From assembly GCF_000151315.2 (NCBI RefSeq), contig NW_011887302.1:434001-498000 (forward strand): a DNA stretch of 64,000 nt, in the 5' to 3' direction. Shown one piece after another: positions 45,293-57,044 of this stretch. The stretch is from Capsaspora owczarzaki ATCC 30864. Its lineage: Eukaryota > Opisthokonta > Filasterea. Within the stretch, counting starts at the first letter, position 1. Each line of letters starts with the position of its first letter. The notes below the pieces were generated by a model. It worked only from the letters and a program-made list of their open reading frames with translations, searched no databases and was not told where the DNA came from. Made by a program: the position numbers and the translations under genes.

Positions 45293-48200
45293 TTATCGAC
45301 GACCGCCACGGCCACGGCTGCCCCGACCTCGGCTGCCGCCACGGCCAGGATCGCCACGGCTGCGACCGTATCCTTGCTTGCTGTTTTGCCATGCGCGCTC
45401 TTTGACGTTGACCGAGCCGGAGGACTCGAGCAGATGCGCAAAGTCTTCAGCGGACGCAAACACATTTCCGGCCTTGGACTTGATGCCGTTCTTGATGCTG
45501 GCAGGATCGAAGGCGATCTCGTCATCGTTGTCTTCATCAAACATGTCGTTGTCGTCGTCGTCATCATCCGCCTCCATTCGCGCCTTCTTGCGCTGTTGGC
45601 GCGTTTGCTTCTTGTCGGAAACCGCAAGCTCACCGTCCTCCTCGAGCGAGGCAAGCAGCATCTTTTCGAGTTGCTTTTCGGTGGGTTCGTGCACGTCTTC
45701 GTCGTCTTCGTCCTCGGCATCGCGAGTGGCAAGTGCGTCGTACAACTCGTCATCGTCGTCGTCGTCGTCTTCGTCATCTTCGTCATCATCGTCGACGTCC
45801 GCGTCCTCGTCGTCCTCATCGTCTTCATCGCTGTCAAGCGCGGCGTCTCGTGCAGATCGTTTGGACGAGCCTTTCGAAGCGAGATCCTCGAGTTGATCAT
45901 CATCATCATCGTCGTCGTCGTCGTCGTCATCATCACCATCATCAGCACCGAGCAGTCCTTCGAGGTCTTCAGCATCGTCATCGTCCTCCTCGTCATCCTC
46001 AGACTTGGCTTTGGTCTTCTTGGCGAGCTTCTTCTGCTCAGACGCCTCAAACGCGGCCTTCTGCTTGAAGAAGCTGTAGAAGAATCGCTCATCATCAGCA
46101 ACGGCGTCCTCCTTTTGCGAAAGGAAGGCAGTCGAGTTGACGGGCGCCTGACGTTCACGAGCCGCCTTTGAGATGTGCGGCTGCATGATGGAGATACCGT
46201 GCGACGACGGCTTGCTCTTGGGGTTTTTGAACGAGAAGCGATCCAAGAAGCGCATCAGCGTAAAGTCCTGCAGCGCGTCGCCCTTGTACTCGATGGGCTG
46301 CGCATCCAACAGTGCTGCAGCGAATGCAGCCACCGACGGGTGGTAGTGTTGGGAGAAGGATGTCAGCTCCCACAAGCACGAGTCAGATGCCCGTGCGTGC
46401 TGTGGGTCGCGCTTCAGAGGGTCATACCGGCCGAACAGCAGGTTCTGTAACAATCCGAAATCAACAGCAGCGCACATTGTGAGTCAAACGGTGAAACAAG
46501 CCAATGCGAAATTGCGAAATTGCGAAATTTTCCAGTATGTTCAAGCCGTACCAGTGGCTTGTCGTCCGAACCATTCTTCGCCTCGGCTGCCTCATCGCCG
46601 TTGTGGTCTTCAGCGGCCTTGTCGGCATCAACAAAACGCTCCTCCTCGTCTTCAGCCTCTGGCTGCATGATCAGAGTGATGAGCGCTGGCTTGGCCTTGG
46701 CAACCTCCGAAACGACAATGAGCGTGCCGCAGATAAAGTGGGGCTGGTGGAAGGCGCACACTTGCAAGAGACGCTTGACGAAAGCCTTGACGCGATGGAT
46801 GTTCTCGTCGGCTTTGAGCGCTCGGAAGATGAGATTGAGGAAGAGGGCGTGCTTGCTCGAAGCCGCAAGGTTGGGATCAAGAATGCGGTCGTACAGGGCG
46901 CGGTAGAAACGGTCGGTCAGCTCGGATGACTCGCGGTGGTGCATGACTTGGAAGAGCAGCATTAGCGCCTGGATGGACGTGTTGAAGTTGGTCAGATGGG
47001 CCACACGGAAGAGGGTGTCCATGTGCTGGTCCATCTCAAGCGCAGCTCGCACGTTGGTGCTCAGGGAAGCGGCGATGGTGTACGGGGTGGGCGCGGGGAC
47101 GCGGTTGCGGTGTCGCTGCTTCTTGCCAGTCTTGAGTATTTGGGCTTGCTGGCGCTCGTAGCTGAGAATCGCCTGCTGTGCCTGTGTCTGCTTGCTGCGC
47201 TCGCCGTCCAGCTCGGTTCGCTCGGCAGCCGACAAGACGGGCAGCGCGTACGGATAGGCGCGGTTGACACCCGTGAGCAGGGCGCTCAGCATCTTGCCGT
47301 CAATCTCCTTCAAGCCACGCTTGACAAAGAGCTTGAACAGGGTAAAGTACACGGCCACCAGCTTGGCGGCAATGTCGACTGTTCGTTGGTTGAGGACGAT
47401 CTGGTTGAGGAAGCAGACGGCATAGTACTGAGCGCGCTCGGACATCTTGGGGCGGAGGATGAGTTGCTCGACTTCGCGAATGACCACCAACTTCATGTTG
47501 GGATGCTCGGTCAGCAGCGTGGAGAGCAGGAAGACGACCTTGGACGCGAGACGGCGGTCCATGTCACCGACCTTGTTGACAAGCACGGCAAGCAATTGCT
47601 TTTCGAGCTCGGGCTTGCTGCGAAGCATCTCGTAGGTCAGCTTGATCATCTTGGAGCGAATCTCAGGCAGAGGGTCTTTGAGGTTTTCCACCACAAGCTC
47701 GACGAGTTGAGCGTACCGCCGCTTGACGGCATCCTCAAAGTACCAGAGGACAAGATGGCGGTCGGTGATGGCCACCTTCTTGCCCTCGTGGCGCTGGGCC
47801 TCGAACGAAATCAGCTTGCGCTCGGGCAGCAACGAGGTGGAAAAGAGCTCAAACAACTGATCCATCGCAAGGAGGGCTTCGCGCTTGCCCTTCTTTGCAG
47901 CCATGTTGAGCAGGGTGTCAAGGGTGCTTAGCTTGTGAATCGGTGATTCCTGCACTTGGACCACAAGCGCAGCAAGCTTGTCGGTAAGGGTACCGGACTG
48001 CATGACGGTCGACAACCAGGCGTCGTCGGCGTCGGTCTTGCCGCGGTTGCGCTTGAGTTTCAATGCGGCAAAGGCTTCCGTGTCCTCAGCCACGAGTCTT
48101 TCTGCGGCAGCGTAGCGCTGCTTGATGCGCTGCATGCTCGCGGCCGAAAGCGAAGACAGGGTTGCTGCTGCCTCGGCATGCGGCGGTGCTGCGGGATTGG

Positions 48201-49498
48201 CAAAGCATTCGATCGTGTAATCCGCCTGCATGAAAGCAACACACAAGCGCAGTCATTGAGCGATGCAAAAGGACGAAGCCAACCAAACAAAAAAAAACAA
48301 TCAAGGAACTATTCGGAGTTCGGCCATCGACACACACACCCAGCTGAACAAGACTCACCTCAAACCATGTACCATCCATACGAGGGCACAAAAGACCATC
48401 CTTGCCACGCTTGGCGGGAATGATGTCGAGGGGGATGTCTGCGCTGCCACCTGAGAGGTCGAGCTGGTGCGCCTTGGTGGTTGCCAAAACCGACTTGAAC
48501 ACGTCTTCGTCGTTTGCAGCATCGTGAGCGTTGGCAGCGTTAGCGACGTTCATGCCATCTGCCGCATCATCGTCCTCGCCGTCCTCGTTGTCGTCGTCGT
48601 CGCCACCAGCAGGCGCGTTGCCAGCATCGTCTTCAACGTCGTCCTCGTCGACGGCCATGGCGGCCGCGGCAAGTTTTGCCAAACCCAGACCGTTGATAAA
48701 CTGAGCGAGCTCGCTCGCATCAATGGACGCCTCTTCGGCCTCATCAGACTCCTTTGCAAACTTGTTCTTCTTGCCCTTCTTGAGCGTCTTCTTGACCTCC
48801 TCGTGGCCGTCCGTGTCGACCTCCATGAGCCATGCGTGATCCTCGGCCTCGCCGCCCAGCGCCAGCACCTCCGACAACAAGAAGCTCTCATCATTCGCCT
48901 GCTTTGCGTTGTTGCTGGCTGGCTTTGACTCTTTGCTGGACGAGCGAGAATCCTGCTTGTGCTTGTTGGGTGCTGGCTTTGCCGCCGTCTGAGCCTGCGC
49001 TTGGGCCTGTGACTCGGCCTGGGCTTGCTTGCGGTCCTGCTTGCTCTGCTTGGTGCGAGTGGCGTCGGTCTTGATGGCCTTGTCCAGCTTGCTGATCCAC
49101 TCTGCGTCTTCGCCTTGGTTGAGATTGAGCTCTTCGCCATTCTCGTCGTCGTCGTCAGCGAGTTCGTCCTCCTCGCGCTTCTGCTTCTTCTGCTTGCCGC
49201 TGCTGCCATGGGATGTGCTCGTCGTAGCAGTCTTTGCAGTAGTGGCGGTGGCGGTGGCAGTGGCTGCAGCGGGCGTCGTCTTTGCGGCCTTGTCGCTCGC
49301 CATGTGGCGACTACCATGTGTGCCATTGCTTCCGTTCTGTTCCTTGTGCTGCTTCTTGTGCTGCTTGCTGTCTGGTGTGGCACTCGATGATGACTGTCCA
49401 TTGCCAGACTGCTGCTGCTGCTGCTTTGGTGTGCTGTGAGTGGTGGCGTCGGCGGGCTTGGAGCCTCGCTTCTCTGCTTTGGAGTCCGCTTTGGCCAT
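45293..49498 (-). CDS. CEBPZ: CEBPZ/Noc1 (Mak21) ribosome-biogenesis factor
   Basis: Three exons on the minus strand: 48359-49498, 46552-48225, 45293-46444; 1321 residues. The N-terminal third is charged and low in complexity (Lys/Glu, Asp/Glu, Ala/Gln runs). The middle holds the CBF/Mak21 domain, with LDTLLNMAAKKGKREAL, RDRHL-type DRHLVLWYFED and PHFICGTLIVVSEVAKAK. The exon 2/3 join gives KPLNLLFGRYDPLKRDPQ, followed by LWELTSFSQHYHPSVAAFA and LQDFTLMRFLDRF, all diagnostic of Noc1/CEBPZ. The C-terminus has long Asp/Glu runs and an RGG-type end. Role: nucleolar partner of Noc2 in early 60S transport and maturation. Codons are rich in GAC/GAT repeats near 45730-45990. Lies 214 bp downstream of Ku80 on the same strand. 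Confidence 0.9.
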
Positions 49499-49712
49499 CA
49501 AAGCAAAAGTGGAAAATCAGAAAATCAGAAATGAAATGAAAACGGTATGAAGACGATTGAACCAAACCAATGGTGATCAATCAATGTGCGAAAACACCAC
49601 GGCCCTGCACCTTCAAAAATCAATCGAGTTTCAATCCAACAACGACATGCACACACACACAAACACAAACACAAACAACGAAATTGCAAACAAAAAACAA
49701 CTCCTTGATGCA

Positions 49713-52700
49713 TTACTCCATCATGTCCATCTACCAAAACACACAAACGCACAATCGCAAAGCCAGGTCGGTAAGCGCGGACACGACCACACACACACAC
49801 ACACGCAGAACTCTTGAAAAAACTAGCTCACTCACCAAGTCGTCCACATCTTGATCCTTCGGGGTGGCAACTGCAACTTGGGCCGAATCGTCAACGGCAT
49901 CTTCAAGGAACTGCATTTTCAAACCCAACATCATGAGACAAGCTCATCAAGTCGCCAATTCCGCATTCTGCGTGCAGCACTTGCCTGCTGCGCCTGCTCT
50001 GGCGTAACCTCGCTGTCATAGGCTTCGTCAGAAGAAATCAGAGTAATCTTTGCCTTGACAATCAATTGCCAGAATTCGTAGTGCTGCGGGTTGTGGTGCT
50101 TGTTCGAGGTGGTTTGTTTCAGAAGACCCATGAAATCGTTGAATTGCGCAGACTCGTCCGACTAGTAGAAAATGGTGAGACGTGAGATGTGCGAATTTCC
50201 AAGCAGAACAAACAAACAAAAAAAAAAAAGACCCTTCAAGCAAAGCCACAACGTACCCGCACACACTCAATCCGAAGTACTTTCAAGCAGTCGAATGCCT
50301 TTTGAAAGAGATTCGAGCCAAAGGACTCGGTGATGAGCTGGATGATGCGCTTCTTCATCTGCGCAACGGCCGTGGACACGAGATCCCGAGTCTTGCTCGA
50401 CACCATCGTCCTAAAGTCCTTGATCGGATCAATAGAGCCAACCTCCATCACCTGACCACTCGAGAGCGAGTCCAACGTGACAGGACCTGCGTTTCCGTCG
50501 GGATTTTCGAGCTTGACTTTCTTGGCTGCATGCGACGCACCGCCCAGCAAATCGACTGGATCAACATTCAGCACAGGAGCATCGGCTTCGTTCCACAGCT
50601 TGACGGCCTCGTCCTTTTCCTTGCGTTCTGTTGCGAGCAGGAGGATGAGGAATAAAGCAACACTCTCAAACCTCAATCAAGCGCCAATCAACCGCATTCT
50701 CACCAATGACTTGCAACGGGAAGGCCTGGCGAACACGGTCAAGCTCGGCCTGTGCTCGCGCAAAAATATCTTGGCTCGGATTGACGTACTTTTCAATCAA
50801 AGGGTCGAGCGGAGGAATGTCGTCGTCGGGATGCAGCGCGCGCTGCTTGACGCACTGGTAGACGCGTTGCAACACGGGGTTGAAGCTGAGCTTGGGATGC
50901 AGCGCATCCATGGCATTTCTGTGAAAGCCGCCAGTTCGTTTTTGAGCTGGTTAAACACGCACATTCCAAAAACAAAATACAGCACCCCCATACCCTTCCT
51001 GGTCGTGGTACGCCATGGTCAAGTCAAGCTTGTCAATGAGACCGTCAACCACCTTGAGTTGCTCCGCTGAGGGCATGTAGCGCTTCTGGTGCAGGGTTGT
51101 GAACGGATACTCGCGCATGTCTTCGGCGAAGGGCAGCGAGTTGTACAAGAGATAAAAGTGCTCAGCACTAATCACGGGGTGCAAGCAGCCCAAGCGCACA
51201 TTGGCGTTTTCGCGAAACACGTAGCGCACAATCGCCACCGATTTCTGGAGCACCATCGCCTGGGCAAAGGCAGACAGGGCTTTGGATGCAACAGCGTCTC
51301 CTGGTTGCGGCACCACTGCGACTGCGCCACCCATGAGCAGCTGGCGCGGGATCTACCGAAAGTGAAGCAACAAATACAAATAAAACAAAGTAGCGAGCAC
51401 AGGTGAGTTCCGGCACACCAAGAACCGCAGATTTCTAGCGTTTTAGGCATAAAACTCTCGTACATTGCTGGCAGCGGTAAAGCCCAACACACTGAGACAC
51501 TTGTGGGACGAGAGCTTCATCGTAGACTCATCGACGGAGCTCCATGGGATGAAATCCTTGCCGTACTTGTAGGCACGAGTGATGTCTTCCTTTTGCACTT
51601 CGGTCTCCTCGTCTTCTTGCAAAAAGTACGACGTCTCTCTCCGCACCTCCATATCACCAGGTTCGGCGGCTTGTTGAGCGACTGCGGAAAGCTTTTTGAA
51701 GGTTGGGACTTTTGCCTCGGCGGTGCGCGTGTAGTTGTAAACCTTTGTGATGGAACCGACCGAAAGACAAGAGCAGCAAGGAATCAGCACACATGTATCG
51801 AGCAGAAGAGCAAAACAAGGCAAAAGATAAACAAAACTCTTACAGGAATATTGATGGAGCCAATGTTCAAATCTCCGCGGAAGGTGGTAACCTGCTTGAC
51901 TTGGCGGGCACGAAAACGCGCAAGCATTTCAAGCGCTCGACGGAACGATGCCGTGAGACCATTGGTTTCTTCGGCGAGAGTCGACAGGAAGGCCTCTCCA
52001 GCACGCTTTCAACAAGCAGCAAACACACAAACCATAAAAAGGTGGTGAGAAACAAACGCAGATGTGGATGGAATTCGAACAAATTGGAATCGAATCACTG
52101 TCGGCACACCTGCTGCTTGGTTTTGGCGTGGAACACTTTGCGAGCAGGATCATCGAAATCGGCACTACTTGGCAATAGTCAGAAGCCAGCAGAAAGCGAA
52201 AATTATCAAACAACAACACCAACAGTCGCGGCCTTACATGACGCTAACAGCGCACTCCATCAGCTTCAGCTTGTCGACAATCTCAGACACGCCATCATCA
52301 TTGTACGGTGAGCGTGCATCAGTAAAGAGCATGATGCGTTTGTCGAACTTTTTCGTTGCCACAGCTTTGATGATGAGATCGATGGCGACGACCAGGCCGT
52401 CGACAACTGCGTACAAGAGGAAAAGCAAAGAAGCAACATTCACAGGTGAGTGTGAATTGATCAGTGGAAGAGCAGCAGCAACACGGATAATGGCACCGAA
52501 CGCTTTACAATCTGCGTGAACTTTGCCGGGTTTGATTTGATCTTGCAGATACCGGACAAGCTGAAGATCCGGGATTTCAGCAGGGCGTGCCACAGTAATG
52601 TTTTGGTACTGTCCACCCTGCGCCAGCTCGTTGTTGGTGTCTGAGAGTGAGGAGAGGAGGGAGATGTGGAGAGAGTGAGGCGATCGGGCTTTGCTGGCAA

Positions 52701-53426
52701 TGTAGCAAGGGCAAGGCTTCTCTACCTTTCGTGCCAATAAGGACCAGACTGATCAAATCTTTGCGATTGGTAAACACCTATCATGAATACACAGCATTGA
52801 GAGATGTTTCGGTTCCAAGGTCAGCAGAAAATTCGCGCAAAGCGAGCAACAAACGTCAAAACCGCTTTCCACACAGACATGACATGCGAAGCATGCCCAC
52901 CACTAGCGCGGCGCAGTTGGTCATCGCTCCAACCATGCTCGCGCGTCTCAGCTCATCGGCATGAGCCAGACAAGCGCACGAATGGGGAGTGGTGAGGCGA
53001 TGACGAGGAAATCTGCTGCAGAGAACTGCGATCAGACCCTTCCCCACCTTCCCTTCCCCAACCTTTGCACACACTGCCCATCTCGCACGACGACGGGCAT
53101 CGAGAACGATGATGTCTCCAGCCTTGCTTTGTCGACGACGAGCGACATCACAACGAAACAAAAAACAAACTTGCCTTCTGCTGAACGAGCATGTCAATGC
53201 CCTTCACTGCGTTCTCGAGGAAGGACGGCCCAGCACCGCCCGCTGTCGGCGCAGACATGGTCGGGCCGACGTCCAGCAGAATGACGGTGATTTCCTGGGG
53301 TTGGAAGGGGGAACGAAAAAAGGTGAGTTTCGCAACGCAAAAACGTTCAAATTGGATTTGTTTTGGCGCGCAAAAAACAAGAGCGTTTTGTGTTTCAATC
53401 GCGTCTTCTGTTACTTTGCTGGCCAT
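49713..53426 (-). CDS. XRCC5: Ku80 DNA-end-binding subunit
   Basis: Fourteen exons on the minus strand: 53415-53426, 53175-53294, 52726-52777, 52509-52640, 52238-52406, 52110-52164, 51844-52005, 51464-51742, 50994-51352, 50704-50918, 50257-50627, 49985-50161, 49836-49910, 49713-49730; 731 residues. Order: vWA-like N-terminal domain (EITVILLDVGPTMS, RIMLFTDARSP), Ku core beta-barrel (YKYGKDFIPWS, LLMGGAVAVVPQPGD, KRYMPSAEQLKVVDGLID), C-terminal arm, then a helical C-terminal domain with KDFRTMVSSKTRDLVS. It ends in DVDDLMDMME, matching the animal DNA-PKcs-binding tail DVDDLLDMI. Role: with Ku70 binds double-strand breaks for non-homologous end joining and telomere care, in the nucleus. Two introns use GC donors (GCAAGT after 53175 and after 49985). 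Exon 6 has tandem acceptors AAG/TAG three bases apart. Divergent from NOP56. Confidence 0.92.
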
Positions 53427-53918
53427 GATTGTAGAGGACTGATTCAGCAACAGAAAATGGTCAAAAGTAGGAAGAATGATGGCAACGGTTCATAGCTGTC
53501 AAGCAGCGATGAAGAGTTTGCTCGTGAGCTGCTTGTCGGTGTCTTTGTTGAAACACAACTTTGGCTTGACTTGCTTTTTTGATTTCTGAGAGTCGTTAAG
53601 AATCGGCCAATCCACACGAGCTTGGTGCACAGGATCTCAACAACCACCGTATCGTCGAGTCTGCTTTGATGGCTGCCCTTTGAGAGATGCATGGAACACT
53701 ACTGCAAAGTCATTTCCTTTCGTTCATTTCTTCTCTTTCTCTTTCTCTTTCTCTTTCTCTTTCCCTCTCTCTCTTTCTCTTTCCTTTCTTTCCTGAATTC
53801 ATAACGATGGTGAATATCTGCTGATGATGCTGTTCCTGCAATTCGAATTTTCCAACAAACTCAATGCGTCCAAATGCAAACTCGAGCCATTCTCATCTTT
53901 TTTTTTTTCTTTTTTTCA
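53427..53918. promoter_or_regulatory. divergent spacer Ku80/NOP56 with CT-rich tract
   Basis: 492 bp between divergent starts. A strand-biased CTTTCT tract at about 53727-53789 and a T run at 53899-53910 lie on the NOP56 side. Likely holds both promoters; no classical core element recognised. Confidence 0.45.
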
Positions 53919-56711
53919 ATGGTGGTGAGTTTTGATTTTTTTTTTCAGTAATTTTTTTCAGTGCTTGTGCTTGCTTTCCCCGCTTCCCCACACCGCACCG
54001 TCGCCGCTCGCTCATGAGCTACAACTCAACAACAGCAATCAGCAGTCATCGTCATCAGCAGCAAACGCACAGGAAAAGAAGAGCGAAAGGAAAAGAAAAA
54101 AAAGGGGAAAAAAACCGAAAAGCAAAAGCATGTGGATCGCTCTTCTTCGCTCTTTCTCGCGGCTCTCGTCCGTCTTCCATCGCAGTGGGCGGCTCATCGG
54201 GCGCAGAGACAGCGTCCCCGTGTTCCTGCCTGCAGCACAACCCTCCTTTTGAACTCGGTGGATGGCACGATGCTCGCTTGCTCTTGCTGGCCAAGAGCGA
54301 GTAGCCATGTGGAGATTTCGATTTTTTTCTTTTTCTTTCCCCTTCAATCTCTCTCTCTCATGCATCTCCTTCAGCTCTTCGACAGCGGATTGCAGACTGT
54401 GCGTTCGCTTGATGCATTGACGCGCGAGTCAAATCGACTGCTGGAGGAACGGAGCTGGACAAGCAGATCCTAACCCCTTCACCAAACAAAAAAACCCAAA
54501 AAGAAAAAAAAAGAAAAAAAGGACGCAATGTGGGGTAGCAGAAATCCAGCTTCCAAACCAGTTCATTTTTGTAGCAGTTTTCTTTTCACTAGCTGTTTCT
54601 ATTATACCATTTTGTTTGCTCTTGATTTTTTTTTTTTGCCTCGTGGTTTTTTTTTGTTCCTTATTTTAATGCTCACTCTGCCTTTCTGTGTTTTCCACTC
54701 CTGCAGCTTCTTGTCCTCTTCGAGTCCGCTTCGGGCTTTGCCTTGTTCGAGGCCGTCGAGAATGCCGAGATCGCCCTCACTGGCCCTGCGATCCAGCAGT
54801 CCGTGACGGACTTTGCTCGTTTCGGCAAGGTCGTCAAGGCTGTCGCTTTTGCTCCCTTCAAGTCGGCCCTGCACGCGCTTGAGAACATTAACGCCATCTC
54901 TGAAGGTATGTTTCTTGATCTTGTTGCGTTTGAATCGCCATCCATGTGTGTGTGATCCTCCCAAAAAAATGCCAAACGGCATGGCGACCACGTTGTCCCC
55001 TTTTTCCCACTTTTTTTTTGTGTTTGGTCTGATGTTTGATCTCACCCTCTCGACTCTTCTTTCTGCTTTGCGCAGGTATCCTCCACGATTACCTCAACAA
55101 CTTCCTTGAGATGAACGTCGCCAAGGTTGGCGGCAAGAAGAGCAAGGTCCAATTGGGCGTTGCCGACGCTCGCATTGCCTCGTCCATCACCGACTCGCTC
55201 GGCCTGCAGTGCAAGACTGGCGATGTTGTCAACGAGCTGCTCCGTGGCGTTCGTCTGCACTTTACCAAGCTCACCAAGGAGCTGCGTGAGGGCGACGTCG
55301 AGAAGGCACAGCTCGGTCTTGGTCACAGCTACTCGCGTGCCAAGGTCAAGTTCAACGTCAACCGTGTCGACAACATGATCATCCAGGCCATCTCCCTGCT
55401 TGACCAGCTCGACAAGGATGTCAACACATTCTCGATGCGCATCCGCGAATGGTACTCGTACCACTTCCCCGAGCTTGTCCGCATCGTCAACGACAACACT
55501 CTCTTTGCCCGCCTCGCACGGTTTATTGGCTCGCGCAAGACCTTGAACGACCAAAGCCTCGAGGGCATTGAGGCCATTGTCATGGACACTGGCAAGGCCA
55601 AGCAAATTCTCGACGCTGCTCGCTCGTCGATGGGCATGGACATTGCTGACATTGATCTCGTCAACATTGAGCACTTTGCCGACCGTGTCATCTCGCTCAG
55701 CGACTACCGCAAGAACTTGCACGAATACTTGTCCACCAAGATGGGCCGCATTGCACCAAATCTCAGCGCGCTCGTTGGCGAGCAAGTCGGTGCTCGCCTC
55801 ATCTCCCACGCTGGCTCCCTGACCAACCTTGCCAAATACCCCGCCTCCACTGTTCAGATTCTTGGTGCTGAGAAGGCTCTCTTCCGGTGAGTGGTGGCAT
55901 TTTTTCGGTTTGTGTTTGATTTTGTTTTGCATTTTTATTCACTTGCGTCTCCTCTCTATTTTTCTCTCACAGAGCACTCAAGACCAAGGGCAACACACCC
56001 AAGTACGGTCTGATTTTCCACTCTACATTTATTGGCCGTGCTGGCGTCAAGAACAAGGGCCGCATTTCCCGATACCTCGCCAACAAGTGCTCGAAGGCTT
56101 CCCGTATCGACTGCTTCTCTGGTGAGTGTTTTCTTTGCCCCCCCCCCTTTTCGTTTTTTAAAAAAGTGCCTTTATTTTCTTTATTGGCTCCGCATGACGA
56201 CCTTCCGACCTTTTTAAGGTCACCTCTTGAAAAAGAATTTGCTGAGCTGGTTTTCACCGGCCATGCAGACAATATTTTCATCACCCATTGAAGCTGACGG
56301 AACCAATCTTTTTTTATGATGATGATTTTTCCATGTTCTTTTCGATCGTGTTTTCCAAAAACAACACTCACTTTTTTCTTGTCTCTTTCGTTTCTTGTAG
56401 ATCTTCCCACAAGCAAGTTTGGCTCCAAGTTCCGAGAACAAGTCGAGGAGCGCCTGGCATTCTACGAGACTGGCCAAGCACCCCGCAAGAACGCCGATGT
56501 CATGAAGGAGGCATTGCGAGAGGCTGGCAAGGAGCAGCGAAGCGCCGAGGACGAGTCTGAGGCGATGGACACCTCCTCGGACAAGAAGGACAAGAAGGAT
56601 AAGAAGGAAAAGAAGGAAAAGAAAGAAAAGAAGGACAAGAAGGACAAGTCTGAGCCAGAGGCCATGGACACTTCTTCGGACAAGAAATCCAAGAAGGTCA
56701 AGTCCAAGTAA
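53919..56711 (+). CDS. NOP56: NOP56, core box C/D snoRNP protein
   Basis: Five exons: 53919-53924, 54707-54905, 55076-55886, 55973-56121, 56401-56711; 491 residues. Exon 1 is just ATG GTG before a GTGAGT donor. It was chosen because it rebuilds the family N-terminus (MV then [15 protein letters not shown], compare animal MVLLHVLFE) in phase. The N-terminal domain, coiled coil and Nop domain are strongly conserved: [72 protein letters not shown]. The C-terminus is a Lys/Asp/Glu repeat tail of the KKDKKEK type. Role: nucleolar; holds fibrillarin on box C/D RNAs for 2'-O-methylation and pre-rRNA processing. Its fourth intron contains a candidate box C/D RNA. Confidence 0.93.
53925..54706 (+). 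other. long first intron of NOP56
   Basis: 782-nt phase-0 intron. Mixed sequence with T runs, a short GA-rich stretch near 54070-54120 and CT-rich stretches near 54340. No convincing C and D boxes in register with a closing stem were found here. Confidence 0.6.
56183..56307 (+). ncRNA. candidate box C/D snoRNA in NOP56 intron 4
   Basis: Within the intron 56122-56400. A closing stem pairs 56183-56192 (ATTGGCTCCG) with 56298-56307 (CGGAACCAAT): nine pairs and one C-A mismatch. One base inside the stem lies a C-box-like ATGACGA (56194-56200, one change from RTGATGA). A D box CTGA (56294-56297) abuts the other arm. An internal CTGA (56232-56235) could be D', and a GACCTT/AAGGTC hairpin lies near 56207-56221. 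125 nt is at the long end for the class. NOP56 genes host box C/D RNAs in animals, which supports the reading. The rRNA target was not identified. Confidence 0.55.
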
Positions 56712-57044
56712 ACTTGATTATTTTTTTCGCCTAATTTGTTATGATTCCCCCCCCCCCTCTTTGTTTTCCTTGCGTCTCTATGTGTTTCTGATTGTAGTAT
56801 TGAACATTTTCCCCCCGCCCGTATTTTTTCTTTTTGCACGAGCTCAAACGAGCGTGAACATGTCCAAACAAAGCAGTTTTTATTTTTTTATTTTTTCCAT
56901 TTTCCATTTTCTCTTCCATTTTTTGAGCTCGCTCCATCGCCATCGCTCCATTTCTAGCAACCAGCCATCGCTCACACTCCGACACACATATACACAAACA
57001 CATACACACGCCACTCGAGCAACCGAGCACACACACTCAGCGAG
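56712..57044. other. spacer between NOP56 and RhoGAP genes
   Basis: 333 bp, T-rich then CA-rich (ACACACA near 56980-57030). 3' UTR and promoter by position; no gene. Confidence 0.4.

Noticed and set aside
45374-46171. Hydrophobic Val/Ile-rich open frame antisense to the CEBPZ acidic repeats
   Set aside because: It is the reverse complement of Asp/Glu codon repeats and looks like a membrane protein only by that accident.
54907-55075. Second NOP56 intron as a further snoRNA host
   Set aside because: CTGATG and TGATC-like words occur, but no C box, D box and closing stem fall in the right order.
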